A stretch of DNA of 64,000 nucleotides from an uncultured Myxococcales bacterium (GTDB taxonomy: Bacteria > Myxococcota_A > Polyangia > Nannocystales > Nannocystaceae): positions 1 through 64,000 of the forward strand of contig CADEGN010000003.1 in the NCBI GenBank assembly GCA_902826865.1, read 5' to 3'. Made by a program: the position numbers and the translations under genes. The notes under the pieces were generated by a model, which saw only the letters and a list, made by a program, of their open reading frames with translations, was not told the origin of the DNA and searched no databases. Shown here one piece after another: positions 1 through 9,591 of this stretch (position 1 is its first letter; each line of letters opens with the position of its first letter).

Positions 1-1368
1 AGCGACGATGAGCTGGCGCGATGGGAGCGCGCGCGCGGATGCCCGGTTCCGGTCGAGCTCCTATGCTTGTACCGCCAAGCCAACGGGCTGCAGCTGCGGT
101 GGGTGGACACCGCGGATGAGACCTACGACCCCGAGCGCGACGACAAGACCAGCTTCGTGCGCGTTCCGTGGGGGCTCTACGATCAGGGCGGTCAAGCGGC
201 TGGGCTCCTCGACGTGCCCCCGATCGACGTTCTCGCCGAGCGCGACACGATCGGTTCCCAGTTCGAAGACGGTGACGCAGTGCTGGATCGGGCCGTCGTC
301 TTCGACAGCTTCGGCGAGTCCGAGGATGCCGTCCTCTACTTCGGCGACGGTGCAGGCGACCCGTGGGTCTCGGTGGCATCGGACCACCTCGCCGATTTGC
401 CTCCTCCGGGCGAGCACACGCTCTCGCAGTATCTGAACCACGTGCTGTCGACGTGGGCGTCGGTGTGGTACCGACGCGCGGGCGAGCCGCGGCGACTCGA
501 CGAGGTCCTGCGCCGTCGCACCGCCGTCGATCCGACGCGGCTGGTCGGTGAGCGGGTGATGTACATCGACGCCGGCCGCGGCCACTCGATCATGCACGGT
601 CGAGCGCTCTCGTTGGTCGACGCGCGACGGACCCCGTCGTCGTGGCTGTTCGCGCGCACGCTGGTGGAGGTCGCCGACGACCTCGGCGAGAGGATCTACG
701 TCCCGTTGCGCTCGCTCTTCCGACCGGATGAGGGCGACGCGTACGAGCGCCTGTGGGCCGACCGCGCGGCGCTCCGTCGGATCCTCGAGGGCCCCGCGCT
801 GCCGATGTTCGAGCAGCTGGCCCCGGTTGCGGAATCCCGCAAACGGTCGGGCCACTCCGGCGGGCCGGGTCTGCACGACGCGGCGTGGCCGTATGCGGCG
901 TTGTGCGCGATCGAGCCCGCGGAGCTGGCCGTCCACCTGCTGGGGGTGGCGGTCGAGACGTTGCTCGGCGATGCGCAGGTCAACGTCTGGCGGCCGATCA
1001 CATGGCCGCGAAATCTACCGCGCCGGCCGTGGCGGACCACAGGCAATATGGCCACACTCGCCGCCGCGTTGCTCGATGCCGTGGTCGTGCTCGTGGTGCG
1101 CCGAAATCCACCGCACGTGGCCGCGTGGCTCGGGCCCGACACCACGCGCCGCTTGCGAGGGGTGTTCTCGCTCAAGGCTGCCCGCGAGCCGCTACGCGGC
1201 TATGATCCGCGCACCGATGCCAGCACGGGGATCGGGTTTCTGTCGAGCGCCCTCGCGGGCAAGGCCCCGTCGATCTCCCTCGCGCCGATCGACCCGCTGC
1301 GTGGTGTCGAGTTCGGTGTGTCCGATCTGCGCGTGCTGCGGCCCTTGTCCAACGAACCGCCGACCTGA
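1..1368 (+). CDS. Partial protein with SMI1/KNR4-like N-terminal segment
   Basis: The reading frame is open from the first base of the window to the TGA at 1366-1368, so the gene starts upstream and 455 codons are visible. The first visible residues (ELARWERARGCPVP, then YRQANGLQL) resemble the core of SMI1/KNR4 (SUKH) domains, with a Trp/Glu helix, a PVP turn and an 'NG' loop. SUKH proteins are often immunity proteins or binding modules. The remaining ~400 residues match no family I recognise; they look soluble and mixed alpha/beta. The SUKH assignment is tentative because the start of the domain is missing. A TTG or ATG start near 63-67 would cut this domain, so I read through to base 1. 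Confidence 0.6.
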   Translation, partial: SDDELARWERARGCPVPVELLCLYRQANGLQLRWVDTADETYDPERDDKTSFVRVPWGLYDQGGQAAGLLDVPPIDVLAERDTIGSQFEDGDAVLDRAVVFDSFGESEDAVLYFGDGAGDPWVSVASDHLADLPPPGEHTLSQYLNHVLSTWASVWYRRAGEPRRLDEVLRRRTAVDPTRLVGERVMYIDAGRGHSIMHGRALSLVDARRTPSSWLFARTLVEVADDLGERIYVPLRSLFRPDEGDAYERLWADRAALRRILEGPALPMFEQLAPVAESRKRSGHSGGPGLHDAAWPYAALCAIEPAELAVHLLGVAVETLLGDAQVNVWRPITWPRNLPRRPWRTTGNMATLAAALLDAVVVLVVRRNPPHVAAWLGPDTTRRLRGVFSLKAAREPLRGYDPRTDASTGIGFLSSALAGKAPSISLAPIDPLRGVEFGVSDLRVLRPLSNEPPT

Positions 1369-1499
1369 GCGCACCTGCAGCGTGCTCGATTGCCGCAGCT
1401 ACGACCGACTTTCGGCAGCTGTCCCCGCCGACCAGTCGCGCGAGCAAGCGATGAGCAGCGCTTGAAGCGCGCGACCGCGGCATCGAGCGCACGCGAGCG

Positions 1500-3050
1500 T
1501 CACGTTCTCTCATGGTCGCGCTGCTCCGCGCGACGGAAGGCGAAGAACTCGCGGCGGTTGCGGGGGCCAAGGTATTTGTGCGGGTGAGGCATCTGCACCG
1601 AGCGCGGGTCGTCGCGGTAGGCCATCTTAAGCTGCTCGATGTCGTCGAGGTCGAACTTGCACAGGACCTTCATCGGATCGACGCCGTAGATCGGGGCGGC
1701 GTTGAGCCCGAGGATCTTGCGGCGGATCTCCGTCGTGATCTCGGGGTAGCCGTACATCTCGCGCATGCGCTCGGGGATCTGAAAGGTACGCAGGGCCGCG
1801 ATCTGGCCCTCGGGGCCGCCGTTGAACACGGAGTCCGTGCCGTAGATGATGCGGTCCTCGCCGACGTAGAGCAGCAGCTTGCCCAGCGCGTGGGCGGCCT
1901 GAGCCGGATCGACGAGCAGATTGAACCACGTCGATCCCAGCTCCGCATACACGTTGCCGGTGTTCGGGGGGATGCCAAACTCGAGGATCGCGCGGATCAT
2001 GCGATCGATGCCGCGCACGTTCTGCGGCGCGGCGTCGGGATCGTACGGGTGGTTCTCGTCGTTGCCGTTCTCCCAGCCGGAGTGATAGGTGAGAAACGTG
2101 ACGTCGGGGTTCTGACTTGCCGCCTCGACGAGATCGCGCGGCGATCCAGCGTGGTAGTAGTCGAAGTTCGTGCTCGTGATGCCGCGATGCGCCGCGATCA
2201 CCTTGATGCCGAGCTGGCGCGCCTTTTCGATGAAGGGCCCCCCCTGCGACTCGTTCGCAAGCCAGGGCTGATTGTACGGGTAGACCTTCCACGCGTTGAC
2301 CGGGAACATCTCCGAACAACTCTGCATGTAGTCGACCTCGCCCGGCAGGTTCATGTCGATGTTGCAGTGCAGGCGAAGTCTGTCGCCGCCGACCATCTCG
2401 AGGATCTCCTTGAGTTGCTCGATCGCACGGAGGTTGCCCTCGGCCGGATTCCGGGCGGCGGGGATGCCGGTGATGCACGCGACCGTCGTGCCGCCGTCGA
2501 CGAAGATCTGCTTGATGTAGTCGAGCGCCACCTCGGGTGGATCGGCGCCGCCCCAGCCCTCGCGGAATGGGGTTTGCGTGTGCGTCTGCACGTCGAACAC
2601 GAATTCGTCCGGGTCGTAGAGCAGCTCCTCCGCGCAGGCGGGGTCGCCGGTCGTGCTTTCGCCGACTTCGTAGGATCCGCTCGAGTCGACGGGGCCCGTC
2701 GAGCCACCGCCGGTCGTTGAGCCCGCTCCGCTGCTGCCGTCGCCACGGGTGCCGCCGCTGCTCGATCCTCCACTGCTGCCACCGGTTCCCCCGCCCGAAC
2801 CGCCGGAGTCGCCGCAAGCCGCCTGATTGATCGCGAACAGCGACGCAGCGATCCCGGCGGCACTGCGTGCGAACACTCGTCGACTCACGCCAAGTCGCTT
2901 GTGCTGCACCTCGACGATCTCGCGCCACAGCGCCTCGGCCCTACGCGCGCGTCCGGTCGGCGGCGAGGGCATGTACTCGCCGTTCGAGCACGGCGAGAAC
3001 TGAACGACGGACTCGATCGGCAACTCGGCGTCGGACTTTTTCGTCGGCAC
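1500..3050 (-). CDS. Exported amidohydrolase-2 family protein
   Basis: A 516-residue protein, probably a metal-dependent TIM-barrel hydrolase. Residues 1-60 are a charged leader with a PCSNGEY segment, then SRRVFARSAAG followed by a hydrophobic stretch, which looks like a twin-arginine (Tat) signal. A low-complexity Gly/Ser/Thr linker follows. The hydrolase domain shows DVQTHTQ, LHCNID, AAHRG, YHSGWE and a C-terminal YGTDS, which are the usual metal and catalytic positions of amidohydrolase_2 proteins. The first metal motif is HTQ instead of HxH, so activity is not certain. The GTG at 3050 is the outermost start; an ATG at 2972 would keep the signal but lose the PCSNGEY segment, which I recall from related proteins. 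The substrate is unknown. Confidence 0.75.
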   Translation of the reverse strand: MPTKKSDAELPIESVVQFSPCSNGEYMPSPPTGRARRAEALWREIVEVQHKRLGVSRRVFARSAAGIAASLFAINQAACGDSGGSGGGTGGSSGGSSSGGTRGDGSSGAGSTTGGGSTGPVDSSGSYEVGESTTGDPACAEELLYDPDEFVFDVQTHTQTPFREGWGGADPPEVALDYIKQIFVDGGTTVACITGIPAARNPAEGNLRAIEQLKEILEMVGGDRLRLHCNIDMNLPGEVDYMQSCSEMFPVNAWKVYPYNQPWLANESQGGPFIEKARQLGIKVIAAHRGITSTNFDYYHAGSPRDLVEAASQNPDVTFLTYHSGWENGNDENHPYDPDAAPQNVRGIDRMIRAILEFGIPPNTGNVYAELGSTWFNLLVDPAQAAHALGKLLLYVGEDRIIYGTDSVFNGGPEGQIAALRTFQIPERMREMYGYPEITTEIRRKILGLNAAPIYGVDPMKVLCKFDLDDIEQLKMAYRDDPRSVQMPHPHKYLGPRNRREFFAFRRAEQRDHERT

Positions 3051-3234
3051 GACGTCAGGCTACCAAGCCATGGCACGCGGGGGGTCCCGATCTCCGCAGG
3101 GGACGATCACGGGCTACGTCCCACCGGCAGAGCCGCTGACGTTGTGCTGCGCAGGTCAGCAGGCGCGCGAAGCGATTGCGCGTTCGCTAGGCCGCGACGA
3201 CACGAAACGGTGCCGCCGCGGCTCCCACGTTCCT

Positions 3235-4713
3235 CTACAGCCCCGTGAATGCTTCGTCGATGTCGCCGAGCGGGTCGGTCACACCGCAGGCCTGGGCGGC
3301 CCCGAGCAGTACGGCAGCCGGGTGTACCTCATCCGTCTTGATGTGACGGCCGGGGTTGAGCCCGAGGCCACGGCCGCCCGCCACGAGCACGACCATGTTC
3401 TCGGTCGAGTGCACGCCGACCGCATCGGCTTCAGGATCATAGCCCACGTTCCCCTCGAAGATCATGGTGAGGATGGTGTGGTCGATGAGCGGGACGCCGT
3501 CGACATCCTGTGTGTCCATGCACTTGCGGATGAGTCGGGCGAAGTGCTTGATGTGCCAGGCGATGGCGTCGGACAAGGGGGCAATCCCGGTCTGGGAACC
3601 ACCGAAGTGGGAGTACCCGTGGAGATCGTTGTCCCAGCCGATGGCGGGGCCCATCTTGAGATAGCACTTCCACTGGCCGAACATCAGGCTAGCGGCATTG
3701 GTCAGATCGCAGACGAATGCCATGTGGATGAGGTCGCTAAGAACCTCCGCACGCAGCTCTTCGTTGCTCCAGCCATTCTCCGGGGTCACCGGCCAGCTGC
3801 CTCCTGGATCGGTCAGCATCTCGCATTGTGCGCTGCCCGGCATCACGCCGTTCACCTTGTTTTCAAGTGCCCGCAACTCGTCGAGATGCTGCTCCATTCG
3901 GATCTTGTCCGCGTGGCCGAGCCGCGCGACGAGTCGCTCGGCGCTGCCACTCACCAAATCGAGCACGCTGCGGCGCTGCGCGATCTCAAACGCCGCGGCG
4001 GCGGCCTGGGCCGGATCGGGCGGCACGAAGCCGGTGAAGAGACTCTCCCAGGCAAGCCGCGGATTCACGACGGGATCGACGCGCGATACGCCGCCCGAGC
4101 CGTTGCTCTTCCACGACATCGCGCTCGTGTTACCACCGGCGGCCTTCGCCTCGACGCGGTAGGCCAACGCTGGCCTCCCTCCGCCGATGGCGTCGACGAC
4201 CATCTGGTCGATCGTCGGCCCGTGGGGGGCCTCGCTATAATCCGAACAGATGGTGCCCGAGATCTGCGGCGTGACCGTGCAGTAGTGGAACTTGATCGTG
4301 CGTCCGCCGGGCGGAAGATCGCCATCCGGGCCCCATGGCACCTTGAGCCCGGAGACGACGGTCAGCTCTTTCTGCACGTCAAACGCAGGCTGGTTCCCGC
4401 CGAACCCACTGTGGTACTGCCAAGGATCCGCGCCAACGGGGGAGAGCACGTGCTTGAGGTCGTACCCGGCTCCCTCGTTGTCCGGTGTCAACTGATCGCC
4501 CGGATACGTCGGGCCGCAACAGTCGTCGTCGGGCCAGTGGTTTCGCCCGATCGACGTGCCGACAAAGCTCGTCATGAACTTCGGGGACGCACCGCCGCCC
4601 GCGCGCGCTGCTCGTGAGGGCGCCATGATCTCAAGCGCAGGCAAGGCAAGTGCCACGCCACCGGCGCCGCGCAAGAATGTCCGTCGTGGAAGCCTGAACA
4701 CCCGTCCCATCAC
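3235..4713 (-). CDS. DUF1552 family exported protein
   Basis: A 492-residue protein with the DUF1552 layout. It opens with LPRRTFLRGAGG plus a hydrophobic stretch, a likely twin-arginine export signal. A conserved body follows, with a SFVGTSIGRNHWPDD segment and later blocks around HGYSHFGG and HTILTMIFEGN. DUF1552 proteins occur in planctomycetes and myxobacteria, almost always beside a DUF1592/1588 cytochrome-like protein; their biochemical role is unknown. Its ATG overlaps the stop of the upstream DUF1592 gene by four bases (4710-4713, ATGA), so the two are translationally coupled. A second copy of the pair lies at 19081-22196. Confidence 0.85.
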   Translation of the reverse strand: MMGRVFRLPRRTFLRGAGGVALALPALEIMAPSRAARAGGGASPKFMTSFVGTSIGRNHWPDDDCCGPTYPGDQLTPDNEGAGYDLKHVLSPVGADPWQYHSGFGGNQPAFDVQKELTVVSGLKVPWGPDGDLPPGGRTIKFHYCTVTPQISGTICSDYSEAPHGPTIDQMVVDAIGGGRPALAYRVEAKAAGGNTSAMSWKSNGSGGVSRVDPVVNPRLAWESLFTGFVPPDPAQAAAAAFEIAQRRSVLDLVSGSAERLVARLGHADKIRMEQHLDELRALENKVNGVMPGSAQCEMLTDPGGSWPVTPENGWSNEELRAEVLSDLIHMAFVCDLTNAASLMFGQWKCYLKMGPAIGWDNDLHGYSHFGGSQTGIAPLSDAIAWHIKHFARLIRKCMDTQDVDGVPLIDHTILTMIFEGNVGYDPEADAVGVHSTENMVVLVAGGRGLGLNPGRHIKTDEVHPAAVLLGAAQACGVTDPLGDIDEAFTGL

Positions 4714-6374
4714 TCACCCTCCCCAAGGACGCGGAAGCGCATCTCATCCGACGAGGCGATATCGAGCATGAGCGCTCGCAGGTTCAACTCGTCGCCGTTG
4801 TGCATCTCGGACAAACGCTGCAAAAATGGCGCATCAAGCTCGTCGGGTTCGGCTCGCCCAGACACATACCGATACAGCTGCTTCAGCGCACAGGCACGGA
4901 CACCATCATTGCTGAGCATCAGATCGCCAAGCCCCGCGGGCCCGTTGAATGCCCCGACGCCTGCGACCTCGCCGTCTCCGGTGATCTCGCACTCTGGTTT
5001 GCCGACGTCGTTGGCGCGCCAGGTGCCGTCGGCACCGTAGTTCTCCAGCCCGAAGCCGATACCGTCCATCAGCGAGTGGCACGACCCGCAGCCCCCCTCG
5101 CGATACTTGGCGTAGTGGTCGATCTTGCACCCGTCCGGCTCATCTCCGCCGGGCGGGTCGTCGGTGTTCTGACCGGGAGGCGGAGGTGGAATCGGTTGGC
5201 AGAACAGCCGCTCGCGGATCTCCTTGCCCCGCGTGGTCGGGCTCGTGTCTCCGAATTTCGCGCCCCACGCGAGCACTGCACCGTGGGATAGGAGGCCGCC
5301 TCTGCCGCTCTCGCCGTATTCGACCCAGCCGGGCATGTCGCCCTCGGGCGCGGGTAGGCCGTAGTGCTCGGCCAACGCCGGGGTCAGAAACGTCTCGGTG
5401 CTTGTGAAGAGCGACAGCCAGGATGCCTCCTCTTCGAACACCACGCGGCGCACCAGGGCGTTGGTCTCGGCCACCATGTCGGCCCTGATTCCTTCGGTTC
5501 CGCCGCCCGCGAAGCCGAGCCACAGGGAGTGGAACTGCTCCATGCCCTCGCGCGAGCGCTCGTCCAACAACATCTGCGTTGCGGCTGCGCGAACGTCGTC
5601 CTCGTTGGACAGCTTGCCGTCCTCCGCGAGGTCGAGGAGCGCATCGTCCGGAATCGTGCGCCACAGAAAGAACGACAGACGCGTGGCGATCTCCCAGTCT
5701 GTGAGCGCAACGATCTCGGGATTTCCCGGAACGGGTTCGCCGATTTCGACGCGATAGAGGAAGTTGGGATCCTGGAGCATCCCACGCACGACTGCCGCCG
5801 CGGCGACATGCCAGCTTTCGGCCTCCACGCCCTTCGCCAGCAACGACGCGTACTCGTCCACCTCTTCGGCGGTGAGCGGACGGCGAAACGCCTTGCGCCC
5901 CAGGCGCGTGATCAATCCGCGCAGACAGTCCGCGTCCTCGACGCCGGTGGGGACGCAGCCCGCGAGCTCCTCGAGCTTCGCCGGCTCGCCAAGCAGTCGC
6001 TGCCCGGCCTCGATCGCGACCTTCTCGGCCGCGGCGACCAACGCTTCGGACGGAGTCTGCTGGGCGTACTCGTTGTCGAAGGGAGTCAGCGCGTCGCCCG
6101 GCAAGAACACCGCCCCCGGCCGCGACGCATCGCCGATCAGATCCCGCACCGCGTTGTCGTACTCGCCAACGGACAACCGGCGCAGCCCACCGTGGGTGGC
6201 CGCCGCGGGGGTCTCGGTGCTGGTATCGCCCCCGCCGTCGCTGGCGCCATCGTCACCGGAGCCGCCGGGGCTCGACGCGGCCGAAGCAGCACCGTCGTCG
6301 CCTTGGGACGGGAGGCCGACACCGGAGTAACAGGCGGGCAGGGCACAGACGACCAGGGGTAGAGCGATGCGCAT
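4710..6374 (-). CDS. DUF1592/DUF1588/DUF1585 lipoprotein
   Basis: A 554-residue lipoprotein. The ATG at 6374 begins MRIALPLVVCALPAC, an export signal with lipobox cysteine, and a GAGG ribosome site lies just upstream. An in-frame start 45 bases earlier (6419) lacks these features. After a Gly/Ser/Asp linker come the domains of planctomycete-type cytochrome-related proteins: VGEYDNAVRDLIGD (DUF1587), a DUF1592-like region with RLSFFLWRTIPDDALL, a DUF1588 block with a CGSCH heme-type motif followed by GIGFGLENYG, and a C-terminal DUF1585 part. These proteins are thought to bind heme c. The gene overlaps the DUF1552 gene downstream, its usual partner. Confidence 0.85.
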   Translation of the reverse strand: MRIALPLVVCALPACYSGVGLPSQGDDGAASAASSPGGSGDDGASDGGGDTSTETPAAATHGGLRRLSVGEYDNAVRDLIGDASRPGAVFLPGDALTPFDNEYAQQTPSEALVAAAEKVAIEAGQRLLGEPAKLEELAGCVPTGVEDADCLRGLITRLGRKAFRRPLTAEEVDEYASLLAKGVEAESWHVAAAAVVRGMLQDPNFLYRVEIGEPVPGNPEIVALTDWEIATRLSFFLWRTIPDDALLDLAEDGKLSNEDDVRAAATQMLLDERSREGMEQFHSLWLGFAGGGTEGIRADMVAETNALVRRVVFEEEASWLSLFTSTETFLTPALAEHYGLPAPEGDMPGWVEYGESGRGGLLSHGAVLAWGAKFGDTSPTTRGKEIRERLFCQPIPPPPPGQNTDDPPGGDEPDGCKIDHYAKYREGGCGSCHSLMDGIGFGLENYGADGTWRANDVGKPECEITGDGEVAGVGAFNGPAGLGDLMLSNDGVRACALKQLYRYVSGRAEPDELDAPFLQRLSEMHNGDELNLRALMLDIASSDEMRFRVLGEGE

Positions 6375-6497
6375 CGTCAACCTCGGAGGTGAAGTCCGGG
6401 GACGAAGCCGCCTGGTCACCGAATTTCTTTGGTGGGATAGCTCGCTAAAAGAGCTCAGAACGGCCGTTGCCGCGCCATCGTCAGTGTATCAGAAGCG

Positions 6498-6743
6498 CTA
6501 ACCCGACGCGGTCGCGCTCGGCCAGATCTGCTCTCTTCGTTCGCTCAGCGCGGCGCGCACCAACGCGTTCAGGCCTTCGCATTGGCCCGCGTCCACCGAC
6601 TCGACGAGCTGCCTGCGCATACGCGGGTCCCAAAACCGCCGCAGATGGCTCGAGACACCGTCGATCGCGATCTCGCGATCGGGTTCCGCTTCGAAGAAAG
6701 CGGCGATCGCGTTCGCCATCATCACGAGCTTCTCGATCTTCAT
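6498..6743 (-). CDS. fdsD: Formate dehydrogenase delta subunit
   Basis: An 81-residue protein matching the small delta subunit of NAD-dependent formate dehydrogenases: KLVMMANAIAAFFEAEP, DGVSSHLRRFWDPRM and a C-terminal LVRAAL segment. FdsD is not catalytic and is thought to help assemble or stabilise the FdsABG complex. The start is the ATG at 6743, which overlaps the stop of fdsA (ATGA at 6740-6743). Longer frames upstream are only the other frame of fdsA. It is the last gene of the fdsGBAD operon. No fdsC (fdhD-type sulfurtransferase) follows, so that maturation factor must be elsewhere. Confidence 0.88.
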   Translation of the reverse strand: MKIEKLVMMANAIAAFFEAEPDREIAIDGVSSHLRRFWDPRMRRQLVESVDAGQCEGLNALVRAALSERREQIWPSATASG

Positions 6744-9589
6744 TCGGCCGTGTCGCTCCCATGACGTGGAAGCAGGCCGGCCTGTTCGACCGCCACGGCG
6801 TCGAACTCGCGCTGCCATTGCGATCGGGAATCGCTCTTGCGAACCTGCACGGCCGTGACCTTGTACTCCGGGCAGTTGGTGGCCCAATCGGAGTTTTCCG
6901 TGGTGACCACATTGGCGCCGGACTCGGGGTGATGAAACGTCGTGTAGACAACGCCGGGCTGGACGCGCTCGGTGAGCAGCGCACGCATGACGGTCGCGCC
7001 GATTCGGCTACGGATCTCGACGCGTTCGCCTTCACGGATCCCCCGCTGTTCAGCGTCGTGCGGGTGGATCTCCAGCACGTCTTCGTCGTGCCAAATCATG
7101 TTGGCGGTGCGGCGGGTTTGGGCCCCGACGTTGTACTGGGTGAGGATTCGCCCGGTCGTGAGCAGAAGCGGGAACTCGCGATTCGCCCGCTCCGTGGTCG
7201 GCACGTAGCGGGTGACGGCGAACTTACCCTTGCCCCGCACGAACTGCTGCATGTGCATGACCGGCGTCCCCTCCGGGGCTTGGTCGTTGCACGGCCACTG
7301 GATCGAGCCGAGGCGGTCGAGTTTCTCGTAGCTCACGCCGGTGAACGTCGGTGTGAGTCGAGCGATCTCATCCATGATCTCCGATGGGTGGGTATAGGGC
7401 ATCGGTACGCCCATCGCGGCGGCGAGCCTGGCGGTGACCTCCCAATCTGCGAGACCCGCGAGCGGCGGCTTCACCTTTCGCACGCGGTTGATCCGGCGCT
7501 CCGCGTTGGTGAACGTCCCGTCCTTCTCGAGGAAGGATGCCCCCGGCAAGAAGACGTGGGCATACTTCGCCGTTTCGGTGATGAATAGGTCCTGGACGAT
7601 TACGCACTCCATCGATCGCAGGGCGGCGAGAACGTTCTCGGTGTCGGGATCGGATTGGGCGATGTCTTCGCCTTGGACGTACAGACCCTTGAAGCTGTCA
7701 TCGAGGGCGGCATCAAACATGTTGGGGATCCGGAGGCCGGGTTCGGGCTGCACTCGGACGCCCCACTCGCGCTCGAATAATGCACGTACCGCGGGATCCG
7801 AAACGTGGCGATAGCCGGGGAGCTCGTGGGGGAACGAACCCATGTCGCATGAGCCCTGGACGTTGTTCTGACCGCGCAGCGGGTTGACGCCGACGCCGGG
7901 CCGACCGATGTGGCCGCAGGCCATCGCCAAGTTGGCGATGCCGATGACCATCGTCGATCCTTGGCTGTGTTCGGTGACGCCAAGGCCGTAATAGATCGCG
8001 CCGTTGCCGGCTTTCGCATAGAGCCGGGCCGCCGCGCGCACGTGGGCCGCGGGCACGCCCGTCACCGCCTCAAGCGTCTCCGGTGAGTTCTCCTCGCCAG
8101 CGATGAACGCCCGCCATTTCTCGAATGCTTCTCCCTCACACCTGGCTCGGACAAAGGGCTCGTTCAACAGCCCCTCGTTCACAACCACGTGGGCGAGGGC
8201 ATTGATGACAGCAACGTTGGTGCCGGGCCGCAGCTGCAAGTGATACGCAGCCTGGATGTGTGGCTGGCGAACGAGGTCGATGCGCCGCGGATCGACCACG
8301 ATCAGCTGAGCACCCTCGCGCAGGCGTTTCTTCATGCGCGAGGCGAATACTGGATGTGCGTCGGTGGGGTTGGCACCGATCACGATCATCACATCCGCGT
8401 GGTCGACCGAGTCGAAGTTCTGGGTGCCGGCCGACTCGCCGAGCGTGGCCTTGAGTCCATAGCCGGTGGGTGAGTGGCAAACCCGTGCGCACGTATCCAC
8501 GTTGTTGTTGCGAAATACCGCCCGCACCAACTTCTGCACGAGATAGGTCTCCTCGTTCGTGCAACGTGACGAGGTGATCGCACCGATCGCGCCATCGCCG
8601 TATTTGGACTGGATCCGCCGCAACTCGCTCGCCGTATGGGCGAAGGCCTCGTCCCAGCTCACCTCGCGCCACGGGTCATCGATGCTTGCCCGGATCATCG
8701 GCGTGGTGATCCGATCGGGGTGGGTGGCGTAGCCCCAGGCGAAGCGGCCCTTGACGCAGGAATGGCCGTGATTTGCGCCCCCTTGCTTGTCGGGGACCAT
8801 GCGCACGACTTCGCTGCCCTTCATTTCGGCTCGGAACGAGCAACCCACGCCGCAGTAGGCGCAAGTCGTGGCAACCACGTGATCCGGCTGCCCTCCATCC
8901 TCGAGCGACTTCTCCATCAAAGTGGCTGTCGGGCAGGCCTGCACGCATGCCCCGCACGAAACGCATTCGGACTCGAGAAACGACGTGGTTCCGGGTGCGA
9001 CCTTCGAATCGAAACCGCGACCGAGCACGGTAAGCGCGAACGTACCTTGGGTCTCTTCGCACGCGCGCACGCAGCGGGAGCACACGATGCACTTGCTCGG
9101 GTCGAAGGAGAAGTACGGGTTGCTCGTATCCTTGTCCGCGTTGAGGTGATTTTCACCATCGTAGCCGTAGCGAACCTCGCGGAGGCCGACTTTTCCGGCC
9201 ATCTCCTGCAGCTCGCAGTTCCCGTTGGCTGCGCAGGTGAGGCAGTCGAGCGGGTGATCGGAGATGTACAGCTCCATCACGCCGCGGCGCAGCTTTGCGA
9301 GCTCGGGGGACTGCGTCCGGATCTTCATCCCTGGCTCGACGAGAGTCGTGCACGAAGCGGGGTAGCCGCGGCGGCCCTCGATCTCAACTAAGCACAGGCG
9401 GCACGATCCGAACGCTTCGAGTTGATCGGTGGCGCAGAGCTTCGGCACGTTGACGCCGGCGAGCGATGCTGCGCGCATCACCGATGTGCCCTCCGGCACG
9501 TTGACGGTCGTGCCGTCGACCGTCACGACCACGCGCTTGGTCGAAATGCGAATCGGTGTACCCGGGTCGTTTTCGTGGATCGAGTACAT
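6740..9589 (-). CDS. fdsA: NAD-dependent formate dehydrogenase, alpha subunit (Mo/W, FeS)
   Basis: A 949-residue catalytic subunit of cytosolic formate dehydrogenase (formate + NAD+ to CO2 + NADH). In order: a plant-type [2Fe-2S] domain (VPKLCATDQ, GSCRLC), a His-Cys FeS segment, two ferredoxin-type [4Fe-4S] motifs (CIVCSRCVRAC and CVSCGACVQAC), and the molybdopterin oxidoreductase core starting with CAYCGVGC. The metal ligand is Cys in RVCHSPTGYG, so this is the non-selenium form. The C-terminal molydopterin-dinucleotide-binding domain includes LLLTTGRILTQYN. The start is the ATG at 9589, two bases after fdsB ends; the 39 extra codons upstream are a shadow of fdsB. Confidence 0.93.
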   Translation of the reverse strand: MYSIHENDPGTPIRISTKRVVVTVDGTTVNVPEGTSVMRAASLAGVNVPKLCATDQLEAFGSCRLCLVEIEGRRGYPASCTTLVEPGMKIRTQSPELAKLRRGVMELYISDHPLDCLTCAANGNCELQEMAGKVGLREVRYGYDGENHLNADKDTSNPYFSFDPSKCIVCSRCVRACEETQGTFALTVLGRGFDSKVAPGTTSFLESECVSCGACVQACPTATLMEKSLEDGGQPDHVVATTCAYCGVGCSFRAEMKGSEVVRMVPDKQGGANHGHSCVKGRFAWGYATHPDRITTPMIRASIDDPWREVSWDEAFAHTASELRRIQSKYGDGAIGAITSSRCTNEETYLVQKLVRAVFRNNNVDTCARVCHSPTGYGLKATLGESAGTQNFDSVDHADVMIVIGANPTDAHPVFASRMKKRLREGAQLIVVDPRRIDLVRQPHIQAAYHLQLRPGTNVAVINALAHVVVNEGLLNEPFVRARCEGEAFEKWRAFIAGEENSPETLEAVTGVPAAHVRAAARLYAKAGNGAIYYGLGVTEHSQGSTMVIGIANLAMACGHIGRPGVGVNPLRGQNNVQGSCDMGSFPHELPGYRHVSDPAVRALFEREWGVRVQPEPGLRIPNMFDAALDDSFKGLYVQGEDIAQSDPDTENVLAALRSMECVIVQDLFITETAKYAHVFLPGASFLEKDGTFTNAERRINRVRKVKPPLAGLADWEVTARLAAAMGVPMPYTHPSEIMDEIARLTPTFTGVSYEKLDRLGSIQWPCNDQAPEGTPVMHMQQFVRGKGKFAVTRYVPTTERANREFPLLLTTGRILTQYNVGAQTRRTANMIWHDEDVLEIHPHDAEQRGIREGERVEIRSRIGATVMRALLTERVQPGVVYTTFHHPESGANVVTTENSDWATNCPEYKVTAVQVRKSDSRSQWQREFDAVAVEQAGLLPRHGSDTAE

Positions 9590-9591
9590 TG